Part shown: piece by piece, positions 1-8,158 of the stretch
Layout: the number at the start of each line of letters is the position of its first letter
Numbering within the stretch: position 1 is the first letter of the stretch
DNA from: Flavobacterium chryseum
Lineage (GTDB): Bacteria; Bacteroidota; Bacteroidia; Flavobacteriales; Flavobacteriaceae
NCBI RefSeq assembly: GCF_004362015.1
Contig: NZ_SNWW01000002.1
Span: 558,001 to 622,000 of the forward strand
DNA: 64,000 bases
Direction: 5' to 3'
Made by a program: the position numbers and the translations under genes
The notes under the pieces: generated by a model
What the model saw: only the letters and a program-made list of their open reading frames with translations
What the model was told of the DNA's origin: nothing
Database searches by the model: none

Positions 1-636
1 AATAACAAACAAATAACGTCCTAAATTGATGAGCGGAATGCGATCGCTTAATACATCCTGAATAATGGTTTTTTGAATAAATACCTCAAAAACTACAATT
101 GTCGCTACTGTTACAAATAATATAATGGTCATAACAAGCGAAATCGCCAAGGCCATTAAATATTGACTGAAAAAACCACGTTTATCAAAAACGTGTTTAG
201 AAGATTCAAAGCCACTTAAGATTCCGTTAATACCATTTGCCATCAAAAAAATGGAAAGCAAAAATCCTGAAGACAACAACCCGGAGTGACTATTATTTAA
301 AATATCACTAATGATTTTGTTTATCGCATCGTAGGTATTAGGAGGAACTCCCTGTTGCACAAACTGAAGAAAATCGGCCTGAAAACCTTCAATTGGAATA
401 AAAGGAATTAAGTTCAATATAAAAAGTGCAAACGGAAATAAAGCCATAAAAAAGCTAAAAGAAACAGCACTTGCATGATACGAAAATGCTCCTTCAAGAA
501 TTCCTAAAGTATACAGTTCCAGCAAATCGTATAACGAAAAACCTTCTAAAGAAGGAAATTTGATTTTCTTTAAAAGCCGCACTAAAGAACGTAATACCGG
601 AATTCTTTCAATCCTATCTTCTATCTCTTGAGACAT
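1..636 (-). CDS. YihY/BrkB-family inner membrane protein (C-terminus outside window)
   Basis: This is the first 212 codons of a multi-pass membrane protein that runs off the left edge. The protein opens MSQEIEDRIERIPVLRSL, followed by an amphipathic lead and a segment resembling the YihY/BrkB core (GAFSYHASAVSFSFFMALFP). Several hydrophobic helices follow. YihY proteins were once called ribonuclease BN; their role is not settled, and transport or envelope functions have been suggested. It lies 92 bases after nadC on the same strand, so co-transcription is possible. The spacer carries AT-rich words (TTTAGATTTTAGATT, ACAATTCACAATTAATAATT) rather than a clear terminator. The family call is good; function is open. 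Confidence 0.85.
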   Translation of the reverse strand, partial: MSQEIEDRIERIPVLRSLVRLLKKIKFPSLEGFSLYDLLELYTLGILEGAFSYHASAVSFSFFMALFPFALFILNLIPFIPIEGFQADFLQFVQQGVPPNTYDAINKIISDILNNSHSGLLSSGFLLSIFLMANGINGILSGFESSKHVFDKRGFFSQYLMALAISLVMTIILFVTVATIVVFEVFIQKTIIQDVLSDRIPLINLGRYLFVI

Positions 637-728
637 ATTATTTTAGATTTGAGAGTTTAGATTTTAGATTTTTCGCGTGTTAAATATATTTAGCATTAAC
701 AATTCACAATTAATAATTTACAATTGAT

Positions 729-1586
729 TTAAAACGCTTTTAGACTCAAATCCATGTTATAAATCGAGTGTGTTAAAGCGCCCGAAGAAATATAATTAAC
801 GCCACACAAAGCATATTCACGAATCGTTTTTTCGTTGATATTTCCTGAAGATTCGGTTTGGCATTTCGAGCCAATTAAAGCTACTGCAGCTTTTGTATCT
901 TCATAATTAAAATTGTCAATCAAAATTCTGTGAACACCATCGCTTAGTAAAATCTCACGGATTTCATCCAAATTTCTAGCTTCAACAATAATTTTTAAAT
1001 CTAAATTATTCGCTTTTAAGTAGTCTTTCGTCTTTTTTATAGCGAGCGTAATTCCGCCTGCAAAATCAATGTGATTGTCTTTTAGCATCACCATATCATA
1101 CAATGCAAAGCGGTGATTTTCGCCTCCTCCTATTTTTACAGCCCACTTTTCGGCAGCTCTAAAATTGGGCGTTGTTTTACGTGTATCTAAAATTTTAGCG
1201 CCCGTTCCTTCTAAAAGCTTAACGTATTGATTTGTTTTTGTAGCAATTGCAGACATACGTTGCATTGTGTTTAAAACCACTCTTTCTGCCTTTAAAATAG
1301 ATTGTGAACTTCCGGAAACTTCAAAAACAACTTCGCCATATTCTACATGTGTTCCGTCTTCAATGTACGTTTTAACTTTTAATTTCGGATCTACATATTC
1401 AAAAATCATTTTCGCAAGTGCAACACCCGCAATAATTCCCTGATCTTTTACCAATAACTTAGCCTGGCCGTGCGCCGTTTCCGGAATACACGCCAATGAA
1501 CTATAATCTCCCGTGCCTACATCTTCACGAATTGCATTACTGATTAATAATTGTAATTCGGTTTGAAATTGTACTTCGCTAATCAT
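729..1586 (-). CDS. nadC: nicotinate-nucleotide pyrophosphorylase (carboxylating), quinolinate phosphoribosyltransferase
   Basis: NadC converts quinolinate and PRPP to nicotinate mononucleotide, CO2 and pyrophosphate, the last committed step of de novo NAD synthesis in the cytoplasm. The 285-residue length is normal. The N-terminal part carries EDVGTGDYSS, typical of the open-faced sandwich domain. The barrel domain has the diagnostic TRKTTPNFR and KIGGGENHR stretches with the substrate-binding Arg and His residues, then MLKDNH, and a C-terminal SSGALTHS loop. No other NAD gene is nearby. It is divergent from the AlkC-like gene, with 192 AT-rich bases between them. Confidence 0.96.
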   Translation of the reverse strand: MISEVQFQTELQLLISNAIREDVGTGDYSSLACIPETAHGQAKLLVKDQGIIAGVALAKMIFEYVDPKLKVKTYIEDGTHVEYGEVVFEVSGSSQSILKAERVVLNTMQRMSAIATKTNQYVKLLEGTGAKILDTRKTTPNFRAAEKWAVKIGGGENHRFALYDMVMLKDNHIDFAGGITLAIKKTKDYLKANNLDLKIIVEARNLDEIREILLSDGVHRILIDNFNYEDTKAAVALIGSKCQTESSGNINEKTIREYALCGVNYISSGALTHSIYNMDLSLKAF

Positions 1587-1778
1587 TTTTCTAAATTTTA
1601 TAAGATGCTAAAGTAGGACTTATTTTGTGGATTTGAAAGTTTCATTTTGATTTTAAAAATTAAAAAATAGTAAATATTGTAAAAGAATTAAGATTAAATT
1701 CTCAACTAAACTTAATCTCTTAATGGTTTAAAAAATTAAAGAACATTAAATATCTTTGAGGTTCATTCAAACAAAATT

Positions 1779-2879
1779 ATGGGATTAATTAAAGATATAT
1801 ATTCGGTTACTTTTTACGAGAAATTTGGTCAGGCTGTCGCCGAAGTATATCCAATATTCGACAAACAAAAATTCATTGATACAATATACGAAGGCGATTT
1901 TGATCAAAAAGAATGGAAGGAAAGAATGAAACATACAACGACTGTCTTTCATCAATTTATGCCTGAAAACTTTCCGGAAGCTGTTGTCTTAATTGATAAA
2001 ATCATTGAAAATTTAAAGAAAAATAAATTTACAGAAGGAAATCTCGCCTTCATTTTTTTTGCCGATTATATCGAAATGTACGGAATCGACGATTTTAAAA
2101 CTTCGGCGAAAGCCTTTGTTTCTATCACTCAATTTATAAGTTGCGAGTTTGCGGTTCGTCCTTTTATTTTAAAATATAAAGAAAAAATGATCGATGAAAT
2201 GGTCAAATGGTCCTTACACGAAAATCATCACGTACGGAGATTGGCCAGCGAAGGAAGCCGACCGAGATTACCGTGGGCAATGGCGATTCCGTTTTTAAAA
2301 AAAGACCCTGCTTCTATCCTTCCCATTTTAGAAAACCTGAAAAATGATCCTTCAGAATATGTCCGCAGAAGCGTTGCTAATAATCTAAATGATATTGCAA
2401 AAGATAACCCGCAAATTGTATTGGAAATTGCCCATAAATGGAAAGGCTTCACCAAAGAAACTGATGCAATTATAAAACACGGTTGCCGAACTTTATTAAA
2501 ACAAGGTCATCCTGAAATCCTGAGTCATTATGGTTTAGAAAGTACTAACATCGAACTTTCGTCTTTTGAAATTAAAACGCCTGTTGTAAAGATTGGAGCT
2601 TATTTGCAGTTTCAATTTCATTTAAATAATAAAAACGAAGAAGCTAAAACAATCCGTTTAGAATATGCCATTCATTACAAAAAATCGAAAGGCCATTTGG
2701 CGAAAAAAGTTTTTAAAATCAGCGAAAAAATTTATCAGCCCAATCAATTAATAAAAGTTGATAGAAATCAATCTTTCAAACTAATTACAACTCGCGTTTT
2801 TCATACCGGAATGCATCAATTGTCGATTATCATTAATGGAACTGAAAGTGAAGCTTTGGAATTTGAATTGATTGACTAA
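1779..2879 (+). CDS. AlkC-like DNA alkylation repair glycosylase with C-terminal Ig-like domain
   Basis: The protein is built of HEAT-like helical repeats typical of the AlkC/AlkD DNA glycosylases, which excise alkylated bases such as 3-methyladenine without flipping them out. The AlkC-type signature HHVRRLASEGSRPRLPW sits at residues 150-166, and a second repeat SEYVRRSVANNLNDIA follows near 197-212. After about residue 255 the sequence turns beta-rich (LQFQFHLNNKN, FHTGMHQLSIIING). This matches the extra Ig-like domain known in part of the AlkC family, where it helps grip damaged DNA. A -7 type box (TATCTTTG, 1751-1758) precedes the start. It stands alone, ahead of a pirin/OsmC stress operon. 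Family is confident; damage specificity is not readable. Confidence 0.88.
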   Translation: MGLIKDIYSVTFYEKFGQAVAEVYPIFDKQKFIDTIYEGDFDQKEWKERMKHTTTVFHQFMPENFPEAVVLIDKIIENLKKNKFTEGNLAFIFFADYIEMYGIDDFKTSAKAFVSITQFISCEFAVRPFILKYKEKMIDEMVKWSLHENHHVRRLASEGSRPRLPWAMAIPFLKKDPASILPILENLKNDPSEYVRRSVANNLNDIAKDNPQIVLEIAHKWKGFTKETDAIIKHGCRTLLKQGHPEILSHYGLESTNIELSSFEIKTPVVKIGAYLQFQFHLNNKNEEAKTIRLEYAIHYKKSKGHLAKKVFKISEKIYQPNQLIKVDRNQSFKLITTRVFHTGMHQLSIIINGTESEALEFELID

Positions 2880-2885
2880 AATTTA

Positions 2886-2943
2886 AACACAAATTTCACT
2901 AATTAGCACAGATTGATTTGTGAAAATTCGTGCAATTCGTGTT
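2886..2943. repeat. CACGAATT-type intergenic hairpin, copy 1
   Basis: Two 25-base arms (2886-2910 and 2919-2943) pair with five mismatches, several of them G-T compatible, around an 8-base loop. The right arm reads as tandem words AATTCGTG. Related hairpins occur at 9684-9742 and 59458-59537, with a weaker one at 6747-6827. It lies just past the stop of the AlkC-like gene and has no long T run, so it is not a standard terminator. Confidence 0.7.
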
Positions 2944-2990
2944 CTATTTATTTCTTATTTTTATAAAACATTTTCTTAATCTAAATTAAG

Positions 2991-3020
2991 TTACAGATTC
3001 CTATCACAACTGTAATTTTG
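2991..3020 (+). promoter_or_regulatory. candidate promoter of the pirin operon
   Basis: TAATTTTG at 3013-3020 fits the Bacteroidetes -7 consensus TAnnTTTG. TTA at 2991-2993 stands 19 bases upstream where TTG is expected. The transcript would start about 18 bases before the pirin ATG. Confidence 0.45.
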
Positions 3021-3045
3021 TTTTCAAATCAAATTAAAAAAAACC

Positions 3046-3927
3046 ATGTCAAATATCAGTTTAATTATCGAAGAACGTGCTGCCAACATTGGCAATTTTA
3101 TGGTAGGCCGTTTATTGCCTTTCCGTGAAAAAAGAGCCGTTGGTCCGTTTGTATTTATCGATCATATGGGACCTGCACATTTAAATCAATATCAAAATAT
3201 GGATGTTCCGCCACATCCGCATATCGGACTTTCGACTTTGACTTTTTTGTTTGAAGGAAGCATTATGCACCGCGATAGTTTAGGAACAGAATTAGAAATA
3301 AAACCCGGAGCCGTAAACTGGATGACAGCAGGAAAAGGAATCGTACATTCTGAAAGAACACCTGAATATTTAAGAAATTCTGATAAAATGCTGCACGGAT
3401 TGCAGATTTGGGTAGCATTACCAAAAGAATTGGAACAAATGGATCCAAATTTTGCGCACGTTGAAGCTGATGATATTCCGGCCTGGGAAGAAGATGGCGT
3501 TTCATACAAATTAATCGCGGGAGAAGCTTTCGGAAAAAAATCACCGGTTCCTGTTTATAGTCCGTTATATTTTATCGAAATTAAAAGTACCGAAGCTAAA
3601 AAAATCAATATTGGAAATCATCTATTTGGCGAAAGCGGATTGTATATTTTAGAAGGAAGCATTAAAAGTGGTGAACAAGTTTATGATCCGAAACAAATAT
3701 TAATTACAAACGACAGTACTTTATGTGAGTTTGAATTAGCCGAAAATTCTACTGTTTACATTTTTGGAGGAACGCCATTTCCTGAAGAACATTTCATCTT
3801 TTGGAATTTTGTTTCATCAGATAAAGAAATAATCGAAAAAGCCAAAAAAGACTGGACAGAACAAACTTTTCCGAAAGTTCCGGGCGAAACTGAATTTGTG
3901 CCATTACCAGAACCAAGAATCAAATAA
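3046..3927 (+). CDS. pirin family protein (bicupin)
   Basis: Pirins are metal-binding double-cupin proteins; several bacterial members act as quercetin dioxygenases or modulate redox enzymes. The four metal ligands of the N-terminal cupin are visible as His57 and His59 in PPHPHIGLST, with His101 and Glu103 in IVHSERTPE. The C-terminal cupin (about residues 175-270) is present. The length of 293 fits. The gene starts a tight operon: the OsmC gene begins 3 bases after its stop and the acetyltransferase gene 6 bases after that. This arrangement suggests a shared oxidative or electrophile stress role, which is inference. The substrate cannot be told from sequence. Confidence 0.9.
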   Translation: MSNISLIIEERAANIGNFMVGRLLPFREKRAVGPFVFIDHMGPAHLNQYQNMDVPPHPHIGLSTLTFLFEGSIMHRDSLGTELEIKPGAVNWMTAGKGIVHSERTPEYLRNSDKMLHGLQIWVALPKELEQMDPNFAHVEADDIPAWEEDGVSYKLIAGEAFGKKSPVPVYSPLYFIEIKSTEAKKINIGNHLFGESGLYILEGSIKSGEQVYDPKQILITNDSTLCEFELAENSTVYIFGGTPFPEEHFIFWNFVSSDKEIIEKAKKDWTEQTFPKVPGETEFVPLPEPRIK

Positions 3928-3930
3928 CTT

Positions 3931-4326
3931 ATGGATACTATAACAGCAAAAATTGATACTCGTTTGTATCGAACGGAAATAACTTCAGCGAGCGAAAATG
4001 TTTTAATCTCAGATGAACCTCAGGAAATTGGCGGCAAGAATTTAGGATTAAATCCAACAGAGCTTTTGGCAGCATCATTGGCTTCGTGCACCGTAATTAC
4101 GTTGCGAATGTACATCAATCGTAAACAATGGGAAGTTTCAGAAATTAATGTCAAAATTGATTTTGAAAGAGATGCCGATCGAAATGTAGCTGTTTTTACG
4201 CGAAAAATCGAAGTAATTGGCGAGGTTGACGAAACACAAAGACAACGATTAGAAACTATTGCCAATAGTTGCCCAATTCATAAAACACTTACACATTCAA
4301 TAGAAATTAAAACCACACTAATATAA
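3931..4326 (+). CDS. OsmC family peroxiredoxin-like protein
   Basis: OsmC/Ohr proteins reduce organic hydroperoxides with a pair of cysteines. Both are present: Cys53 in LAASLASCTVITLRM and Cys114 in NSCPIHKTL. The 131-residue length is typical of the YhfA-like OsmC branch rather than Ohr. It is the middle gene of the pirin-OsmC-GNAT operon and is separated from pirin by only 3 bases. Which OsmC subfamily it belongs to is uncertain. Confidence 0.88.
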   Translation: MDTITAKIDTRLYRTEITSASENVLISDEPQEIGGKNLGLNPTELLAASLASCTVITLRMYINRKQWEVSEINVKIDFERDADRNVAVFTRKIEVIGEVDETQRQRLETIANSCPIHKTLTHSIEIKTTLI

Positions 4327-4332
4327 ATTATA

Positions 4333-4617
4333 ATGGAAATTCAACAAAGAAACGATACAAGAAGAGGTGCTTTTGAAGCAATCGAAGACGGACAAGAAGC
4401 AGGAAAAATGACGTATACCTGGGCTGGAGATTCTAAATTCATCATCGACCATACTGAAGTAAGCGAAGAATTTAACGGAAAAGGAGTTGGTAAAAAACTG
4501 CTTATGGCGACCGTTGATTACGCCAGAAATAACAATTTAAAAATTATTCCGCTTTGTCCTTTTGCAAAAAGTGTTTTTGATAAGAATGAGGATATTCGTG
4601 ATGTACTTTTTTCGTAA
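4333..4617 (+). CDS. small GNAT-like N-acetyltransferase (YjdJ type)
   Basis: The protein is 94 residues long, the size of the minimal acetyltransferase domain found in YjdJ-like proteins. Recognisable parts are MTYTWAGDSKFIIDHTEV, then the acetyl-CoA loop SEEFNGKGVGKKLLMATVDYA with its GxGxGK-like turn (about residues 44-64), and IIPLCPFAKSVFDKN at the end. It is the last gene of the pirin-OsmC operon. The acceptor substrate is unknown for this family. Confidence 0.85.
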   Translation: MEIQQRNDTRRGAFEAIEDGQEAGKMTYTWAGDSKFIIDHTEVSEEFNGKGVGKKLLMATVDYARNNNLKIIPLCPFAKSVFDKNEDIRDVLFS

Positions 4618-4654
4618 GTTACTAAGTTTCTGAGTTGCTAAGATTCTAAGCTTT

Positions 4655-4777
4655 TTTTACCGCAAAGCACACAAATAATTACGCGAAGTTCGCAAAGTTT
4701 TTCAGACGAAGCTTTGCGAACTTTGTTGTTATATTAAGTTTAGCACATAATAAAACCTTGCGTTCTTTGCGGTAAAA
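4655..4777. repeat. CGCAAAG-word intergenic hairpin
   Basis: Two nested perfect stems are present: 4655-4667 pairs with 4765-4777 (TTTTACCGCAAAG), and 4686-4697 pairs with 4712-4723 (AAGTTCGCAAAG). The preceding bases 4633-4650 hold an 18-base word that recurs exactly at 44342-44359. The whole 230-base gap after the acetyltransferase gene is made of such words. Confidence 0.65.
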
Positions 4778-4821
4778 TTCACCAACCTAAAAATCAATTT
4801 TAAAATCTCCTCTAAAACTTG

Positions 4822-4829
4822 TATATTTG
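4822..4829 (+). promoter_or_regulatory. candidate -7 box of the adenosine deaminase gene
   Basis: TATATTTG matches TAnnTTTG 21 bases before the ATG. I see no clear TTG at the expected upstream distance. Confidence 0.4.
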
Positions 4830-4850
4830 CATGTAATTTAAACTTAGAGT

Positions 4851-6266
4851 ATGACGAGGATAATTACATTTTTCTTTATTTTTATAGCACAGATCGGCTT
4901 TTCTCAAACGGCTGAAAATTATTTAGAAAAAATTAGAAATAACGAAGCTCTCTTAACAGCTTTTTTTCAACAAATGCCAAAAGGCGGCGATTTACACCAT
5001 CATTTTTCAGGATCAATTTATGCAGAACCTCTTTTAGAAAGAGCGATTGCTGAAGATTTTTATTTGAATTTAGAAACGATGGCTGTTTCAAAAACAAAAC
5101 CTTCAAATGGCAATTGGCAGGCTTTTTCTTCTCTTAAAAACAATGGAAAACTAGCACAATACGAGCAACAAGTAATGCAAACCTGGTCGGCTAAAGATTA
5201 TAATGGTTCTGTACCTTCTGACGATTTGTTTTTTGATTCTTTTCAGAAATTTGAACCTACAATCCAGGGCCATTTTGCAGAGGGAATGCTCGAATTAAAA
5301 AAACGTGCCATTGCTGAAAATGTTAGCTATATCGAAACCCAATTATCAACGATTCCTTGTGATATGAATGTTTCTGATTTAACCGATTTTAACTCAAAAT
5401 TGCGTCAGGCAGCAAATCAAAAAGATGAAAAAGCAGTTTTAAAACTTTTAGATGAATTGTATAAATCACTTCAACAAAAAGATGCTAAAAAATATGCGAC
5501 TGATTTCAATACCAATTTTATATCAAAACTTCACAAAGACTTAAAAATTGATGATGATCGTTTTACGATGCGCTATCAAAATTTCGTGCTTCGTTTTATG
5601 GATCCGGTTGATTTATTCAAAAACCTGACAATTGCTTTTATTTCGGCAAACGATAGCAAACTGGTTGCAGGCGTTAATATCGTTTCTCCGGAGCATGGCG
5701 AAAATTCCATGAAAGATTATTGGTTGCACATGGTCATGTTCAAATACTGTCATACTAAATTTCCAGATGTAAAATACACATTGCATGCCGGCGAATTAAC
5801 GTTAGGCTTGGTTCAGCCAGAAGATTTAACCTGGCATATTAACGATGCTATTTATATTGCCGGAGCAAACAGAATTGGCCACGGAGTAGATATCGCTTAC
5901 GAAGCAAACTCATACGATTTGTTGAAATACATGTCTAAAAACAATATTCCAATTGAGATTAATTTAGTCAGTAACGAATTCATCCTGAAAGTAAAAGAAA
6001 ACAGACATCCGTTTACACTTTATAAAGAATTTAATGTTCCAATCGTAATTAGTACAGACGACGCCGGAATTTTAAGAAGCAATATGACAGAGCAATATGT
6101 TTTATTGGCTAAAAGATATCCTGATGTCTCGTATGCTATTATTAAGAAATATGTTTACAACAGTATTAATTACAGTTTTATTCAGGATGAAGCGGTTAAA
6201 AGGCAGTTATTGAAAGATTTAGACAATCGATTTAAAACTTTTGAAGCAAAATTTTCTAAAAACTAA
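4851..6266 (+). CDS. secreted adenosine deaminase (ADGF/metal-dependent amidohydrolase type)
   Basis: The enzyme would deaminate adenosine to inosine with a zinc centre. A signal peptide ends near FIAQIGFSQT (residues 11-20), so it is exported. Zinc ligands appear as H49 and H51 in GGDLHHHFSGS. Other family motifs are LHAGEL with a further ligand and the catalytic Glu region, GANRIGHGVDIA, and STDDAGI with the two Asp residues that hold metal and water. At 471 residues it matches the longer secreted ADA-related growth factor class rather than the 330-residue cytoplasmic Add. It stands alone between two hairpin-rich gaps, probably serving nucleoside scavenging outside the inner membrane. Confidence 0.9.
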   Translation: MTRIITFFFIFIAQIGFSQTAENYLEKIRNNEALLTAFFQQMPKGGDLHHHFSGSIYAEPLLERAIAEDFYLNLETMAVSKTKPSNGNWQAFSSLKNNGKLAQYEQQVMQTWSAKDYNGSVPSDDLFFDSFQKFEPTIQGHFAEGMLELKKRAIAENVSYIETQLSTIPCDMNVSDLTDFNSKLRQAANQKDEKAVLKLLDELYKSLQQKDAKKYATDFNTNFISKLHKDLKIDDDRFTMRYQNFVLRFMDPVDLFKNLTIAFISANDSKLVAGVNIVSPEHGENSMKDYWLHMVMFKYCHTKFPDVKYTLHAGELTLGLVQPEDLTWHINDAIYIAGANRIGHGVDIAYEANSYDLLKYMSKNNIPIEINLVSNEFILKVKENRHPFTLYKEFNVPIVISTDDAGILRSNMTEQYVLLAKRYPDVSYAIIKKYVYNSINYSFIQDEAVKRQLLKDLDNRFKTFEAKFSKN

Positions 6267-6291
6267 ATTATGATAATTTCTGAGTAAAATA

Positions 6292-6393
6292 TTTTAACGC
6301 AGATTTAAAAAGATTAAAGCTGATTAACGCAGATTTTTTATTATAAAATATCAAAAATAAAATCTGCTTAAATCTGCAAAATCTGCGTTAAAA
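6292..6393. repeat. GCAGATT-word intergenic hairpin
   Basis: Perfect 15-base arms (6292-6306 and 6379-6393, TTTTAACGCAGATTT) enclose further AATCTGC/GCAGATT copies that can pair internally. More copies of the word follow at 6403-6427 (CGCAGATTTAGCAGATCAGG), reaching almost to the next ATG. It may stop transcription of the deaminase gene, but no clean T run follows a single stem. Confidence 0.6.
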
Positions 6394-6443
6394 ATTACCT
6401 CTCGCAGATTTAGCAGATCAGGCAGATAAAAAATTCATTTAAT

Positions 6444-6746
6444 ATGATTCTAGAAGCGGTATATCTTTTTATAAAACCAGAATTTGCAAATCAATTTGAA
6501 GCTGATTTTGCAAAAGCAAGTCAATACATTTCATCAATTAACGGATACTTAGGTCATCGCTTAGAGAAATGCCTAGAAGTCGAAAACAAATATCTTTTAT
6601 TAGTAGATTGGAACACGCTTGAAGATCATACAATAGGTTTTAGAACTTCAGAAGCTTATCTGGAATGGAAAAAGATTCTGCATCACTATTACGATCCGTT
6701 TCCCGTTGTAGAACATTTTAAAACCGTTTTTGAAAATAAAAAATAG
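6444..6746 (+). CDS. antibiotic biosynthesis monooxygenase (ABM) domain protein
   Basis: The 100-residue protein has the size and pattern of a single ferredoxin-like ABM domain: an opening strand (LEAVYLFIKPEFANQFEADF), a helix, HRLEKCLEVENKYLLLVDWNTLEDH in the middle and FRTSEAYLEWKKILHHYYDPFPVVEHF at the end. Such proteins form dimers; some are cofactor-free oxygenases or haem-binding, many have no known job. The retained W, F and H residues fit the family, but the substrate is unknown. It lies between repeat-rich gaps without operon partners. Confidence 0.8.
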   Translation: MILEAVYLFIKPEFANQFEADFAKASQYISSINGYLGHRLEKCLEVENKYLLLVDWNTLEDHTIGFRTSEAYLEWKKILHHYYDPFPVVEHFKTVFENKK

Positions 6747-6827
6747 CCCACTGATTTTTACAGATTTAACAGATTTTCAAATATCTTTTTCAGTTTTTAA
6801 TTCGTGAAAATTAGTGCAATTCGTGGC
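6747..6827. repeat. CACGAATT-type intergenic element, degenerate copy
   Basis: The right half (6801-6827) reads TTCGTGAAAATTAGTGCAAT then TCGTGGC, as in the other copies. The left half is a CAGATTT-word variant that pairs only partly, so this looks like a hybrid or decayed copy. It ends 18 bases before the rlmH start. Confidence 0.5.
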
Positions 6828-6845
6828 AAAAAAAAAGCTTATCTA

Positions 6846-7319
6846 ATGAACATCAAACTTATCGCCATAGGCAAAACAGATAATAAATCGCTTCAAACTT
6901 TGATTGACGATTATACCAAACGTTTATCGTTTTACATCAAATTTGATTTGGAAATTATTCCCGATATCAAAAACGTAAAGAATTTATCTGAAAGCCAGCA
7001 AAAAGAAAAAGAAGGCGAATTGATTCTGTCGAAATTAACGCCAACTGATCAGTTGATTTTATTGGATGAAAACGGAAAGAACTTCTCAAGCGTTGGTTTT
7101 TCTGAAGAATTACAAAAGAAAATGAATTCCGGAATCAAAACTTTGGTTTTTGTAATTGGCGGACCGTACGGATTTTCAGATACGGTTTATAGCAAAGCGC
7201 AAGGCAAAATTTCGCTTTCGCTAATGACATTTTCACATCAAATGGTGCGTTTGTTTTTTATCGAACAATTGTATCGCGGGTTTACGATTCTACGAAATGA
7301 ACCTTATCATCATCAATAG
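6846..7319 (+). CDS. rlmH: 23S rRNA (pseudouridine-1915-N3) methyltransferase
   Basis: RlmH is a SPOUT-fold enzyme that methylates pseudouridine 1915 of 23S rRNA on the assembled ribosome. The start at the ATG of MNIKLIAIGKT gives 157 residues, the normal family length; an open frame reaching 42 bases further upstream would only add repeat-derived residues. The SAM-binding knot is seen as VFVIGGPYGFS, and the C-terminus QMVRLFFIEQLYRGFTILR ending NEPYHHQ is the family signature. It is convergent with the lipoprotein gene that follows. Confidence 0.96.
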   Translation: MNIKLIAIGKTDNKSLQTLIDDYTKRLSFYIKFDLEIIPDIKNVKNLSESQQKEKEGELILSKLTPTDQLILLDENGKNFSSVGFSEELQKKMNSGIKTLVFVIGGPYGFSDTVYSKAQGKISLSLMTFSHQMVRLFFIEQLYRGFTILRNEPYHHQ

Positions 7320-7385
7320 ACGGTTAATCGTTTTACCGTTTAATTGTTGAAATTGTTTATTTGGTAATTCTTTAATTGTAATTTT

Positions 7386-8015
7386 CTAGAAGATAAATTC
7401 CTTAGGAATTTCATCATTGTAAGAATCTAGTTTTCTGAATTCAATTTTAGTTTCAATGTATTCCTGATAACTCATGTTTTTATCGAATAACAAATATACT
7501 TTAGGTTTTACAAAAAAAGCTATTCTACCAATATGCTCTAACACTTCCTCTTTTTTAACTTCTTCATTATTTACCAAAACAATATTACTTCCCTTTTTAA
7601 AAACAATTACCAAATCGCCTGTTGCTGGTTTTGACATTGAATAATACACTTTCGTGAAAGGTAAAAAGGCCATGTTCTTTCCAACAGAATCTGCGTAAGA
7701 ATAATAGTTTTCGGCTTTTTCGTTTTTGTGTGCCTGCTCTCCGCGTTTCTTTTCCTGAAGTTTTATTATTTCAGGAATTACTAATTTCAAAGGCAAACGT
7801 TTGTCAATATTAAAAATCCAATTGGTAGAAATTATGCTGTTTTTTCTGTTTACTTCTGCAATTGTATCTTTTCCTTCGGTTTTAAAAAAGATGTAAATTG
7901 GTGAATGATCCTGAACATCTTTTACTAAAGAAATATTCGATTTTGGAAGAAAAACATCTTCTTTGGTTGCGCATGAAAAAAGAAGGCAAACAATAATTAA
8001 ACTAAGGTATTTCAT
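7386..8015 (-). CDS. uncharacterised lipoprotein
   Basis: I do not recognise this family. The N-terminus MKYLSLIIVCLLFSC has a lipobox ending at Cys15, so the 209-residue protein should be lipid-anchored in the envelope. The mature part alternates charged and beta-prone stretches with no obvious catalytic motif. The middle region (residues 75-110) is strongly charged and helical. It is transcribed in the same direction as folP but is separated from it by a 28-base perfect inverted repeat, so it is probably a separate unit. Confidence 0.75.
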   Translation of the reverse strand: MKYLSLIIVCLLFSCATKEDVFLPKSNISLVKDVQDHSPIYIFFKTEGKDTIAEVNRKNSIISTNWIFNIDKRLPLKLVIPEIIKLQEKKRGEQAHKNEKAENYYSYADSVGKNMAFLPFTKVYYSMSKPATGDLVIVFKKGSNIVLVNNEEVKKEEVLEHIGRIAFFVKPKVYLLFDKNMSYQEYIETKIEFRKLDSYNDEIPKEFIF

Positions 8016-8051
8016 AAACTAAACTTTTATTTTTTTAATAGAGCATTTTTG

Positions 8052-8138
8052 TGTCATTTCGACGGAGGAGAAATCACATGCGCTTAATCCATTCAGTTGT
8101 TGCTCTCTGGATGTGATTTCTCCTCCGTCGAAATGACA
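8052..8138. repeat. perfect 28-base inverted repeat between folP and a lipoprotein gene
   Basis: Arms at 8052-8079 and 8111-8138 are exactly complementary over 28 bases, with a 31-base spacer. Their core reads ATTTCGACGGAGGAGAAATC. The arms are more GC-rich than the surroundings. No T run follows either side, so it is not a simple terminator. The style resembles REP/BIME-like elements that are mobilised in trans; I recall similar sequences in other Flavobacterium genomes but cannot verify that here. Confidence 0.85.
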
Positions 8139-8158
8139 AACTAAACGATTTATTTACA

